This document shows positions 1-7,456 of a stretch of DNA of 14,439 bases, in pieces. Under the pieces are notes generated by a model. It saw only the letters and a list, made by a program, of their open reading frames with translations, was not told where the DNA came from and did not search any database. The number at the start of each line of letters is the position of its first letter. Position 1 is the first letter of the stretch. Source of the DNA: Prolixibacteraceae bacterium UBA5740 (GTDB taxonomy: Bacteria; Bacteroidota; Bacteroidia; Bacteroidales; Prolixibacteraceae); assembly GCA_002419285.1 (NCBI GenBank), contig DIFU01000138.1, positions 1-14,439 on the forward strand, in the 5' to 3' direction. Made by a program: the position numbers and the translations under genes.

Positions 1-813
1 ATATAATTTTTCACGCAGTTCACGGTTCTCGGCAAACTGGAGGAAGGGAAGCATACTTGGCTTATCCAGAGTAAACACCCATTTACCTTCCATGCTGTCC
101 TTTTTGGCCTGTTCGGCTGCCCTGACGATAACATCCTGGGGAAGACCTTTAAGATCAGCCTCGCTATCAACAACCAGACGGAAGTTGCGATTGGTTTCAG
201 CCAGAACGTTTTCAGAGAATTTTATCTGGAGTTTTGACAATTCTTCATTAAGTGTCCTCAGTTTAGTCTGATCTTCTTCGGAAAGGTTTGCACCATTCCG
301 TTCAAAATCTTGGAAATACTTCTCAACCAATCTCAATTGTTGTTCATCAAGGCCCAGGTCGTTTCTTTTCTCGTAAACTGCTTTTATGCGCTGGAAGAGA
401 ACTGGGTTAAGCATGATGTTGTCGCGGTGACGGGTCTGCTTGGGTGAAATTTCACGGGCCAGTGCCTGCATTTCATCGTTGGTGACCGAAGAATTCAAAG
501 GACCGAAGACAGAGTTGACCTTTGAAAGCAATTCTCCTGAATTGTCAAATGCAAGGATGGTGTTTTCAAAAGTCGGTTCATCCTGATTTTCAACGATAGC
601 CTTGATTTCAGCCTCCTGTTGGAGAATCCCTTCGTCGATCGCCGGCATAAAATGCTCCAGTTTTATCTGTTCGAATGGGGGAACCTGAAAAGGAGTGGTA
701 TACTCCGTGAAAAATGGATTTTCAGAATCAGTGGCAGTGGATTTGCCTTGATTTTGACAGGACGAAACAGCGATGCCTGCCAAAAGTAGAAGGATAATGG
801 TGGTATTCTTCAT
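1..813 (-). CDS. dcp: M3-family metallopeptidase, Dcp-like lipoprotein (3' end beyond the window)
   Basis: The reading frame is open from an ATG at 813 to the left edge (271 codons), so only the N-terminal part is present. It begins with a lipoprotein signal: Lys3, a hydrophobic stretch 6-16 and a lipobox V-S-S-C with the acylated cysteine at 19, so the mature enzyme should be membrane-anchored in the envelope. After a short linker the protein matches the helical N-terminal half of peptidyl-dipeptidase Dcp / oligopeptidase A: an NPFF start, then FENTILAFDNSGELL near residues 82-96 and LGLDEQQLRLVEKY near 152-165. Enzymes of this family use one zinc held by HExxH to cleave oligopeptides or release C-terminal dipeptides. 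That motif lies in the missing C-terminal half, so activity cannot be judged here. It is divergent from the nitrilase gene. The Dcp versus OpdA assignment is by similarity recalled from the family; the M3 assignment is firm. Confidence 0.9.
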   Translation of the reverse strand, partial: MKNTTIILLLLAGIAVSSCQNQGKSTATDSENPFFTEYTTPFQVPPFEQIKLEHFMPAIDEGILQQEAEIKAIVENQDEPTFENTILAFDNSGELLSKVNSVFGPLNSSVTNDEMQALAREISPKQTRHRDNIMLNPVLFQRIKAVYEKRNDLGLDEQQLRLVEKYFQDFERNGANLSEEDQTKLRTLNEELSKLQIKFSENVLAETNRNFRLVVDSEADLKGLPQDVIVRAAEQAKKDSMEGKWVFTLDKPSMLPFLQFAENRELREKLY

Positions 814-831
814 AATCTATTGTTAAAGAAT

Positions 832-839
832 TAATTTTG
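832..839 (+). promoter_or_regulatory. Possible -7 promoter box for the nitrilase-family gene
   Basis: TAATTTTG fits the Bacteroidetes -7 consensus TAnnTTTG and lies 56 bases before the ATG at 896, in the divergent gap. I see no convincing TTTG-like -33 element about 20 bases upstream, so this is a weak call. On the opposite strand, toward the M3 peptidase gene, the best match is TATTTTCG, which has one mismatch. Confidence 0.3.
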
Positions 840-895
840 TTTGCGAAAATACAATAATTCAGCTGATTTCTAAAACGTAACAAATCAACCTGACC

Positions 896-1852
896 ATGAA
901 AAATCTGAAAATCGCGACAGCGCAATTCGAGAATCGGAGTGGTGATAAGGAATATAACCTTTCTGTCATGGAGCAAATTGCAGGAGCTGCCGCTGCTGAA
1001 GGCGCCAAAGCCATTGCTTTTCACGAATGTTCTGTAACCGGATATACCTTCGCGCGGCATTTATCGAAGGAGCAGATGCTGGAACTTTCTGAACCAATCC
1101 CGGGAGGGGCCAGTCTGGAAAGGTTAAGGCAGATTGCTGAGAAACATGATATTGCAGTATTGGCAGGACTTTTTGAAAAGGATGATGACGAAAAGTTGTA
1201 CAAGGCTTATGTCTGTATCGACAAAAATGGACTGGTTGCACGCTACCGGAAGCTTCATCCTTTTATCAATCCTTACCTGTCTCCAGGAAATGAGTATTGT
1301 GTTTTTGACCTGTATGGATGGAAGTGTGGTATTCTTATCTGTTACGACAACAATGTAGTGGAAAATGTCCGCGCCACGGCATTACTTGGTGCCCAGGTAA
1401 TATTCATGCCACATGTCACCATGTGTACGCCGTCGCCCAGACCTGGTGCCGGGTTTGTGGATCCTGTCCTATGGGAAAACCGGGTGAATGATCCAACTTC
1501 ACTTCGATTGGAGTTCGATGGCCCCAAAGGCCGTATGTGGCTGATGAAGTGGCTTCCTTCGAGAGCTTGGGATAACGGTATTTATGTGGTCTTTTCCAAT
1601 CCCATAGGTATGGATGATGATCAGCTTAAAAACGGATGTTCCATGATTATAGATCCTCATGGGGATATTTTGGCAGAATGCCGGAAACTTGACAATGATT
1701 TTGTGACGGCCACCCTGGTGCCTGAAAAGCTTACACAGGCTGGCGGGCATCGTTATACCAAAGCCCGGCGCCCCGAATTATACCGTGATATCATTGGCCA
1801 ACCTAATGTGTCTGAGCAAAAGGTCGTCTGGTTGCATAAGCAGGGCGAGTAA
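896..1852 (+). CDS. Nitrilase-superfamily amidohydrolase
   Basis: This is a cytoplasmic carbon-nitrogen hydrolase of 318 residues with no signal peptide. The Glu-Lys-Cys catalytic triad is readable: Glu44 in the FHECSVTGY block, Lys119 in YRKLHPF, and the nucleophile Cys149 in GILICYD. The strand after the nucleophile (GAQVIFMPHVT, about 165-175) and the C-terminal RRPELY (291-296) also fit the fold. Family members hydrolyse amides, N-carbamoyl compounds or nitriles through a thioester intermediate; the substrate cannot be read from sequence. Between residues about 176 and 223 it carries a long Trp- and Pro-rich segment before the block RAWDN (223-227), where most relatives have RAxEN, so a Glu is replaced by Asp226. 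It converges on the YciI-like gene with only 19 bases between stop codons and no visible terminator. The family is secure; the substrate is unknown. Confidence 0.9.
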   Translation: MKNLKIATAQFENRSGDKEYNLSVMEQIAGAAAAEGAKAIAFHECSVTGYTFARHLSKEQMLELSEPIPGGASLERLRQIAEKHDIAVLAGLFEKDDDEKLYKAYVCIDKNGLVARYRKLHPFINPYLSPGNEYCVFDLYGWKCGILICYDNNVVENVRATALLGAQVIFMPHVTMCTPSPRPGAGFVDPVLWENRVNDPTSLRLEFDGPKGRMWLMKWLPSRAWDNGIYVVFSNPIGMDDDQLKNGCSMIIDPHGDILAECRKLDNDFVTATLVPEKLTQAGGHRYTKARRPELYRDIIGQPNVSEQKVVWLHKQGE

Positions 1853-1871
1853 ATATTGCAGGGAATGAAGG

Positions 1872-2264
1872 CTATTTCAGTGTGACTCCTTTGGCTGACC
1901 ACCAGTAGAAGGTTTTCATTTTAAGCCGGCCAGCCACCACTGCAGGGTCGTCACGTTCCATCATCTCGGCTTCCTCAATGGTTTCAAGATCAAAGATCAG
2001 AAGGCCACGATAAGGATCTCCCTTTTCAAAGGGACCAGCCATGATCAGCTTACCTGAATTTGCCATTTTATTGAGGTGATCCATATGTCCCGCCTGGATT
2101 TTGATTGCCTGGATGGAGTCGTGGCTCCGGTTCTCTCCGGCTTCCAACAGCATGAAAACATATCGCTTCATGGTATCGCCTTCGGCAGTGATGAATTCCC
2201 GCTGGGCCATTCCGAGGAGTGGCATTAACAGGATTGTGGCAAAAATAAAGGATCTGATATTCAT
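1872..2264 (-). CDS. Exported YciI-like (YCII-related domain) protein
   Basis: The protein has 130 residues. Residues 1-20 form a Sec signal peptide (basic start, hydrophobic core, GMA before Gln21). The remainder is one YCII-related dimeric alpha-beta barrel domain: a YVFMLLEAG strand (35-43), an AGHMDHL helix (58-64), GKLIMAGPF (71-79), RGLLIFD (86-92) and DDPAVVAGRL (105-114), ending in an aromatic YWW. The conserved His60 and the DDP motif are the residues usually placed at the putative active site of this family. Biochemistry for the family is sparse, and I would not assign a reaction. Export is unusual for the cytoplasmic prototype but is seen in Bacteroidetes. It lies last in a run of four minus-strand genes, 110 bases after the MsrA fusion gene, without an obvious promoter in between. 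Confidence 0.85.
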   Translation of the reverse strand: MNIRSFIFATILLMPLLGMAQREFITAEGDTMKRYVFMLLEAGENRSHDSIQAIKIQAGHMDHLNKMANSGKLIMAGPFEKGDPYRGLLIFDLETIEEAEMMERDDPAVVAGRLKMKTFYWWSAKGVTLK

Positions 2265-2374
2265 ATTCTAAGCTTAAAATTGTTAAGTCAGCTGTTGATA
2301 AATGTCTGATATCAAATTCGATGCCATTGGTAATTTAAAGTGAATACGTCACCGACGGAAATTCATCTTAAAAT

Positions 2375-3265
2375 TTACGGCTTCAGTTTATCCTTGAACA
2401 GTTTACTGAATTTTTCAACCTTTGGGGCTACCACATATTGGCAATAGGGCTGATTCTTGTTGTTGTCGAAGTAGTTTTTGTGGTAATCTTCCGCTTCATA
2501 GAAGTTTGTGAATGCCGTAACTTCAGTCACCACGGGACGATCATAAATTCCTTCCCTTTCAAGCTGAAGGATATAATTCTCTGCTGCTTTTTTTTGTGCA
2601 TCAGAATGGTAGAATATGGCAGAGCGGTATTGGGTTCCAATATCAGCGCCCTGTCTGTTTAGGGTTGTCGGATCATGGGTGGCAAAGAATACCTCCAATA
2701 TGTCATTGAAAGAGACCACTTTAGGGTCAAAAACTATCTGGACAACCTCAGCGTGGCCCGTTCTTCCTGTAGTCACCTCCCTGTATGCCGGATTCTTGAT
2801 GTGTCCACCACTATATCCGGGTGTCACTTTTTCGACTCCGATCATTCTTAAATAGACGGCTTCAGTACACCAAAAGCACCCGCCTCCCAATGTTGCTGTT
2901 TCTCTTTCGTTACTCATGGCTGATGAATTGATAGTCAATAATATGAATGATACGATGATCATGGACTTTTGTCGGGAAAGAATCCCAATTCGTCTGAACA
3001 TCTTTTTTTCAAATTCCCAGAAAAACCTGAACTGTCCAAAAAATGAAGCTATAATTAGCTGAAGCACCTGGTAAGTAGGGAAGATGATGAGAATATAGAG
3101 GGGAACCCTAATCCATAAAGAAGTTTCAGGCTCCAATCCGAGATAAGGCCAGATGGCTTTTCTGACCTGCAAGGTTGCCATGCCTGTCAATGAGAATACA
3201 ATAAGTATTACAATGGCCTGAAGCGAGGATTCTATTTTCCATCGCTTCTTAAGTCTTTGTAGCAT
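2375..3265 (-). CDS. msrA: DUF6787 membrane domain fused to peptide-methionine (S)-S-oxide reductase MsrA
   Basis: One uninterrupted frame of 296 residues joins two parts. Residues 1-95 look like a stand-alone Bacteroidetes small membrane protein of the DUF6787 type: a basic start, helices at about 15-34 and 54-75, and the block FGQFRFFWEFEKKMFRRIG (76-94). Residues 102-116 are a third hydrophobic segment resembling an MsrA signal peptide, with its own in-frame ATG at 2962-2960. Residues 123-290 are MsrA: the GGCFWC active site with catalytic Cys130 and Cys133, Glu135, GYSGG (150-154), HAEVVQIVFD (171-180), IGTQYRS (209-215) and PYCQYVV (273-279) with a likely resolving Cys275. MsrA reduces the S-epimer of methionine sulfoxide in proteins. 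Positive residues at 85-100 suggest the linker is cytoplasmic and the MsrA domain periplasmic (inference). Translation could also start at Met102 and give a separate secreted MsrA. Confidence 0.9.
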   Translation of the reverse strand: MLQRLKKRWKIESSLQAIVILIVFSLTGMATLQVRKAIWPYLGLEPETSLWIRVPLYILIIFPTYQVLQLIIASFFGQFRFFWEFEKKMFRRIGILSRQKSMIIVSFILLTINSSAMSNERETATLGGGCFWCTEAVYLRMIGVEKVTPGYSGGHIKNPAYREVTTGRTGHAEVVQIVFDPKVVSFNDILEVFFATHDPTTLNRQGADIGTQYRSAIFYHSDAQKKAAENYILQLEREGIYDRPVVTEVTAFTNFYEAEDYHKNYFDNNKNQPYCQYVVAPKVEKFSKLFKDKLKP

Positions 3266-3374
3266 CCGTTAATTTTTAAAGTATAACACTTCATCCCCCA
3301 ATTGGTTGATAGAAGACACATTTTTCCGTAAAACCAAACCACTACCCATCGGCCCAAAAGGGAGAGATTCAAGT

Positions 3375-3950
3375 TTATAAATTGTGTGTCTGATAGATGA
3401 TGTACCCATAAACCACAAACCTCAGTATGCGGGTGGTAGAAGCTAACAGGTACAATCTGTTGGAATAACCCGAAGATCCGACGACCAGGCTGGTTGCCGA
3501 ATAGGGCATGGGAGTTAGGGCTGCCACCACTAAAATAAATAGTCCGTATTTTCTCACCTGAGGCATGAATTGCCTGAAGAATTTTCTCTGCAGGAACCTG
3601 AAATAAAGCCTTCTTTGGAGGTATTTTCCCAGAAGGAACATTGAATACCCGGCGATTACCGAAACAACGGCAAAAAATGCCACATTGAAAATATAGTGTA
3701 GTGTGCTGCTTTTATGCAGGGCCCAGATCATGAAGAACTCAGGCGGGAAAATTCCCATCAGGAATTCGGAAACAAAGTATATGGCATAAATCTGCAGCGG
3801 TTTTGAGTATAATCTTTCAAGCCATACTTCCGGATTGTTTTTATAAACCAACTCCATAAAGAGGAGATAGGCCGCTGCAATGAGCGAAAACCATATTAAT
3901 CCTCTTCCAAGATTAATCAACAGAAAACGGAGCCTTGGGAATTTTTTCAT
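3375..3950 (-). CDS. DedA/VTT-domain integral membrane protein
   Basis: The protein has 191 residues with hydrophobic segments at about 15-34, 51-66, 84-108, 136-158 and 165-187, and positively charged loops (for example 113-134), so it is an inner-membrane protein. The signature of the VTT (SNARE-associated/DedA) family is visible in the second half: a hydrophobic helix, then LTPMPYSATSLVVGSSGYS (145-163), followed by a TM segment containing TTRILRF (172-178). The FPPEFFMIWAL block (68-78) fits the first re-entrant loop. DedA-family proteins are linked to phospholipid flipping and proton-motive-force-dependent envelope homeostasis; nothing here gives a specific substrate. The start at 3950 is supported by a GAGAGG Shine-Dalgarno-like element about 9 bases upstream, which is uncommon in this phylum. 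The gene lies 103 bases after the S9D peptidase gene, with a large hairpin between them. Confidence 0.8.
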   Translation of the reverse strand: MKKFPRLRFLLINLGRGLIWFSLIAAAYLLFMELVYKNNPEVWLERLYSKPLQIYAIYFVSEFLMGIFPPEFFMIWALHKSSTLHYIFNVAFFAVVSVIAGYSMFLLGKYLQRRLYFRFLQRKFFRQFMPQVRKYGLFILVVAALTPMPYSATSLVVGSSGYSNRLYLLASTTRILRFVVYGYIIYQTHNL

Positions 3951-3981
3951 TTAGATTTGCCTCTCTTAATTATACGCTATC

Positions 3982-4030
3982 AGTTTTTCATGAACAGTAA
4001 GCCGGAAGGCTATTCTGTTCATGAAAAACT
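3982..4030. repeat. Perfect 16-bp inverted repeat with an inner hairpin
   Basis: The arms at 3982-3997 (AGTTTTTCATGAACAG) and 4015-4030 are exact reverse complements. Between them a second 4-bp stem (4000-4003 with 4008-4011) closes a GGAA tetraloop when read on the plus strand. The structure sits between the stop of the S9D peptidase gene and the start of the VTT gene, both on the minus strand. Neither strand has a T-run directly after the hairpin; the T-runs lie inside the arms. It is therefore not a textbook intrinsic terminator, though it could act as a 3' mRNA stabiliser, an attenuator, a protein-binding palindrome or a copy of a dispersed repeat. The structure is plain; its role is open. 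Confidence 0.75.
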
Positions 4031-4053
4031 AACAGATTCAGGATTAAATTGTT

Positions 4054-6483
4054 TTAGTGATTAGGTTTATTCTTTACCCATTGGTTAAGCCATTCATCGG
4101 TTTCCCAAAGCATGTGCATGATTGATTCCCGGGCTGAATAACCATGGCTTTCGTGGGGTAGCACAACCAGCCGCGAAGTTCCGCCAAGACCCTTTAATGC
4201 ATTAAAATATCGTTCACTTTGCATCGGAAAGGTTCCTGAATTATTGTCGGCTTCTCCATGGATCAGGAGAATAGGTGTTTTGTTTTTATGGGCATTCATA
4301 AAGGGAGACATCGTATTATAAACTTCGGGAGCTTCCCAGTAATTCCTTTCTTCCGACTGGAATCCAAAAGGAGTGAGTGTCCGGTTGTAAGCTCCGCTGC
4401 GTGCGATCCCCGCAGCAAAAAGATCGCTGTGTGACAGCAGGTTTGCCGTCATAAAGGCACCATAGGAGTGTCCTCCCACCGCGACCCTGGTCCGGTCGAT
4501 ATAGCCCATGTTATCCACCGCGTCGATGGCCGCTTTTGCATTGGCGACCAGCTGCTCAACAAAAGTGTCATTGGGTTCGGTTGTTCCTTCTCCAATGATG
4601 GGGAATGCGGCATTGTCGAGAATGGCATATCCCCGCATCACCCAGAAAAGTGGTGACCCATAACTAATGGAAGTAAACTGGTGGGGTGAAGTAGTTACCT
4701 GTCCGGCACTGGCTGCATCCTTGAATTCACGCGGATAGGCCCACATCAGCATCGGCAGTTTCTCTTTCTTTTCGCGGTCGTAACCTGGTGGAAGATAGAG
4801 TACGGCAGATAGATCGACGCCGTCGTCACGCTTGTAGGTAATCAGTTCCTTATGAACGTTTTCCAGACTTTTATATGGGTTCTCAAAGAATGTTAATTGT
4901 GCCGGTTCTGCTTTTTTCTGGATGTTCCGGAGGAAATAGTTTGGATACCCGGTTTGTGACTGGATACTGGTCACAATCAATCCTTTTTTTATATCGAGAG
5001 CAAAAGAGACCTGTTCCAGGGTTGTCTGGCCATCAGCCTGCCAAAGTCTTTCAGCTCTTTTTGTGCCGGAATCATATCGGTCGATAAATGCCCTTGGTCC
5101 TTGGTCGGAATGCCCCGCTCCACTTAAATACAAGTATTTGCCCTGAATTTCCAGGACATTTTCGCCCCATTCATTTCTTGTGGTGATAAAGCTTCCCGGA
5201 TCATTGTAATTGTCCTGGTAATTTCGGTCAACGATTATTTCCGGACTTTTTGCCGGATCAGATGGATTGAATAGGTAAGTCTTGGTATTCCTGTTGGTCC
5301 ACCATCGGTCATAGGCGACTGCCATCTGGTCATTGCCCCATTGAATTCCGGCATACCGGTTGATTGTCTTGATCAGACTTCGCGGTTCTCCGTTAAAGGG
5401 GGCCGACAATTCAAAAACTTCATCACGGAATTCTACTTCCTTGGCCTGGTCGCCCTCATCGAGTGCCACAACGTAACTCAGTGTGGCCGGCTTGTCGCTT
5501 CGCCAATTGATGCTGCGGATACCCTTCATGGTTGAATTCATGCCTTTTGGCAAATCTTCCAGTAAAGGATTTTCGGTGATAACCTTAACTAATTTTCCAT
5601 CAGCCGAATAAATGATGCTCTTTGAAGGAAATCTCGAATAAGGCACCATATAGGAGTAGGGTTCATGAATCGTATTAATAAGAATATAGTTACCATCCGG
5701 AGAGAAATTCATGCTACTGTAAATTGAAGCTTCTTTCCAAGGACTGATCTGGCCATTCAGGTCAACTTTTCTGAGTTCAGAGCGTGACAGTTGGGTAAAA
5801 TTGAATTCATCGGCCTTGTCTTGCAAAAGATCAGCGTAAGTACGGTTTTGTGCTTCCGTGCCTGTTGTTACCGATACTTTCGGACCTGAGGGTATATTGT
5901 TTGATTTATCAATCAATGTTTTACGATCTTCAGGCAGAACCTTTATGATTAGTTCATTGCTGTTTGGCAACCAGGTGAATGCCCGTCCCAGGTTTCCGTT
6001 TAGCACAGGTCCGGTTAGTTTTTTGGCGACAGAAGTACCTATGTCTAGCACCCATAATTCGATCCCGGAGGTAGCAGCGTTCAAAAATGCCACTTTCTTC
6101 TGGTCCGATGACCATTGGAATCCGGAGAGTTTCGACTTCGAAGGCAAGCCTTTGACCTCAATGACCTCTTTGCTGCCGGCTTTCATCAGGGTAATTTTGT
6201 GGTAATTTACCGTGCGGCTTTCGTTGTTGATTTTGGGGTTAATCCTTAACCCTGCCAGCCTGATTTCTGTCTCGGCCAGCTCTTCAATGCTGATATACCG
6301 GTTTCGATGGAGGAGAATAATATCCTCACCATTTCTGCTTAGCAGAATGGAAGGTGGCATTGGGGCATCAGCCAGTTCCAGAATCTCATCCGGAGGAAGC
6401 TGGTAGGGTAAATCTATCTGGGCTTTTGTATGGGTCATGGATGTAATGGCAAGGATAAATAAAATAGCCTTAATTGTTCTCAT
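4054..6483 (-). CDS. Exported S9 (prolyl oligopeptidase fold) serine peptidase, S9D glutamyl endopeptidase type
   Basis: The protein has 809 residues: a Sec signal peptide (1-21, cleavage near KA-Q), a long beta-propeller-like region (about 40-540) with WSSD, FSPDGN and WGND repeats, and an alpha/beta-hydrolase catalytic domain (about 545-805). The triad is Ser673 in GGHSYG, Asp746 in HGEADNN and His780 in PHESHGY. The blocks RSGAYNRTLTPFGFQ (695-709) and PHESHGYSARESI are characteristic of the S9D branch that includes plant chloroplast glutamyl endopeptidase, rather than DPP IV or prolyl oligopeptidase proper. I infer cleavage of exported or scavenged peptides after acidic residues; specificity has not been shown for this protein. 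The start at 6483 gives a complete signal peptide. It is the first gene of a four-gene minus-strand run and is divergent from surE. The length is normal for the branch. Confidence 0.92.
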   Translation of the reverse strand: MRTIKAILFILAITSMTHTKAQIDLPYQLPPDEILELADAPMPPSILLSRNGEDIILLHRNRYISIEELAETEIRLAGLRINPKINNESRTVNYHKITLMKAGSKEVIEVKGLPSKSKLSGFQWSSDQKKVAFLNAATSGIELWVLDIGTSVAKKLTGPVLNGNLGRAFTWLPNSNELIIKVLPEDRKTLIDKSNNIPSGPKVSVTTGTEAQNRTYADLLQDKADEFNFTQLSRSELRKVDLNGQISPWKEASIYSSMNFSPDGNYILINTIHEPYSYMVPYSRFPSKSIIYSADGKLVKVITENPLLEDLPKGMNSTMKGIRSINWRSDKPATLSYVVALDEGDQAKEVEFRDEVFELSAPFNGEPRSLIKTINRYAGIQWGNDQMAVAYDRWWTNRNTKTYLFNPSDPAKSPEIIVDRNYQDNYNDPGSFITTRNEWGENVLEIQGKYLYLSGAGHSDQGPRAFIDRYDSGTKRAERLWQADGQTTLEQVSFALDIKKGLIVTSIQSQTGYPNYFLRNIQKKAEPAQLTFFENPYKSLENVHKELITYKRDDGVDLSAVLYLPPGYDREKKEKLPMLMWAYPREFKDAASAGQVTTSPHQFTSISYGSPLFWVMRGYAILDNAAFPIIGEGTTEPNDTFVEQLVANAKAAIDAVDNMGYIDRTRVAVGGHSYGAFMTANLLSHSDLFAAGIARSGAYNRTLTPFGFQSEERNYWEAPEVYNTMSPFMNAHKNKTPILLIHGEADNNSGTFPMQSERYFNALKGLGGTSRLVVLPHESHGYSARESIMHMLWETDEWLNQWVKNKPNH

Positions 6484-6517
6484 ATAAGATTTATTTGTGA
6501 CGAAAATTGTTGATTTT

Positions 6518-6525
6518 CAAAAATA
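6518..6525 (-). promoter_or_regulatory. Possible -7 promoter box for the S9D peptidase gene
   Basis: Read on the minus strand the octamer is TATTTTTG, matching TAnnTTTG, about 35 bases upstream of the ATG at 6483. The nearest TTTG on that strand (6554-6551) is separated from it by 25 bases, longer than the roughly 20 expected for a -33 element. The call rests on the -7 box alone. Confidence 0.35.
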
Positions 6526-6644
6526 GTAAAGTGAGCCGAGGCTTTCTATCCAAATGAAAAAAATCTTTTAAAAAACTGAAGTTTCGGTCTTCATCAAAGG
6601 GTTAATCAATTTTGGGTGGTCAACGTGAATCGGTATTCACTGTC

Positions 6645-6684
6645 TTTCAGGATACAACTTCAAATAGCTATATTTGTCCTGAAA
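6645..6684 (+). promoter_or_regulatory. Likely surE promoter overlapped by nested inverted repeats
   Basis: TATATTTG at 6669-6676 matches the Bacteroidetes -7 consensus, and TTTC at 6645-6648 lies exactly 20 bases upstream in the -33 position (3 of 4 matches to TTTG). Transcription would start near 6680, about 15 bases before the ATG. The same stretch holds an 8-bp inverted repeat, TTTCAGGA (6645-6652) with TCCTGAAA (6677-6684), and inside it a 6-bp one, CAAATA (6661-6666) with TATTTG (6671-6676). If the start site is right, most of this would act as DNA (operator-like) rather than as an RNA hairpin. No binding protein can be named. Confidence 0.5.
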
Positions 6685-6694
6685 AATTTGAATT

Positions 6695-7456
6695 ATGTCC
6701 GAACGTCCATTGATACTCGTTACCAACGATGATGGAATCCATGCCAAAGGGATTCATGAACTGGTCGAAGTTGTGCAACTTTTCGGGGAGGTTGTGGTGA
6801 TCGCTCCTGAAGTGGCTATGTCAGGTATGTCCAATGCCATAACTTCCGACAAACCATTGCGTGTCCAGAAATTATCGGAAGATCCCCGTCTGACAGTATA
6901 TAAATGTAGCGGAACCCCTGTCGATTGTGTCAAGATTGCATTTAATCATTTGCTTGATCGCACGCCGGATTATGTTGTTTCGGGGATCAATCACGGTTCA
7001 AATTCTTCCATTAGCGTGATTTATAGCGGAACCATGGGAGCCGCAGTTGAAGGGTGTCTCCACGGCGTCCCTTCCATTGGCTTTTCATTGCTTGATTTTA
7101 GTCAGGATGCCGATTTCTCAAAAGCCAAAATATTTGCCGCAAGGATTTTCCAGGCGGTAATGGATAACAGTTTGCCCAAGTACACCTGCCTGAATGTGAA
7201 TGTCCCTACCGGATCGCCCAAGGGAATTAAGTTTTGTCGTCAGGCCAGCGGTAAATGGGTGGAAGAGTTTGACAAGCGGATTGATCCCCATAACCGCAGT
7301 TACTTCTGGTTGTCGGGTTCTTTTATCAATTTCGAGGAGGAAGCCAAGGATACCGATATTTATGCACTCGAGAAAAACTATGTTTCAGTGGTGCCAGTGA
7401 AAGTTGACATGACCTGCTACGAGACGCTTGATTCGCTTAAAAACTGGAAATTCTGA
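6695..7456 (+). CDS. surE: 5'/3'-nucleotidase SurE
   Basis: The 253-residue protein is a metal-dependent phosphatase that removes phosphate from 5'- and 3'-nucleoside monophosphates and short polyphosphates in the cytoplasm. The family hallmarks are intact: the N-terminal LVTNDDG motif (9-14) with metal ligands Asp12 and Asp13, Ser43 in the MSGMSNAIT loop (42-50), Asn99 in SGINHGSN (96-103), and the following YSGTMGAAVEG (110-120). The length is the usual 245-260. The ATG at 6695 starts the conserved N-terminus directly and sits just after a good -7/-33 promoter pair. The stop codon overlaps the ATG of the next gene (TGATG), which implies translational coupling to the small membrane protein, and lpxB follows, an arrangement consistent with one transcript. 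Confidence 0.97.
   Translation: MSERPLILVTNDDGIHAKGIHELVEVVQLFGEVVVIAPEVAMSGMSNAITSDKPLRVQKLSEDPRLTVYKCSGTPVDCVKIAFNHLLDRTPDYVVSGINHGSNSSISVIYSGTMGAAVEGCLHGVPSIGFSLLDFSQDADFSKAKIFAARIFQAVMDNSLPKYTCLNVNVPTGSPKGIKFCRQASGKWVEEFDKRIDPHNRSYFWLSGSFINFEEEAKDTDIYALEKNYVSVVPVKVDMTCYETLDSLKNWKF

Noticed and set aside
728..1060. Minus-strand open frame covering the divergent gap and both flanking gene starts
   Set aside because: Overlaps the signal peptide of the M3 peptidase in another frame and the nitrilase N-terminus; no family features.
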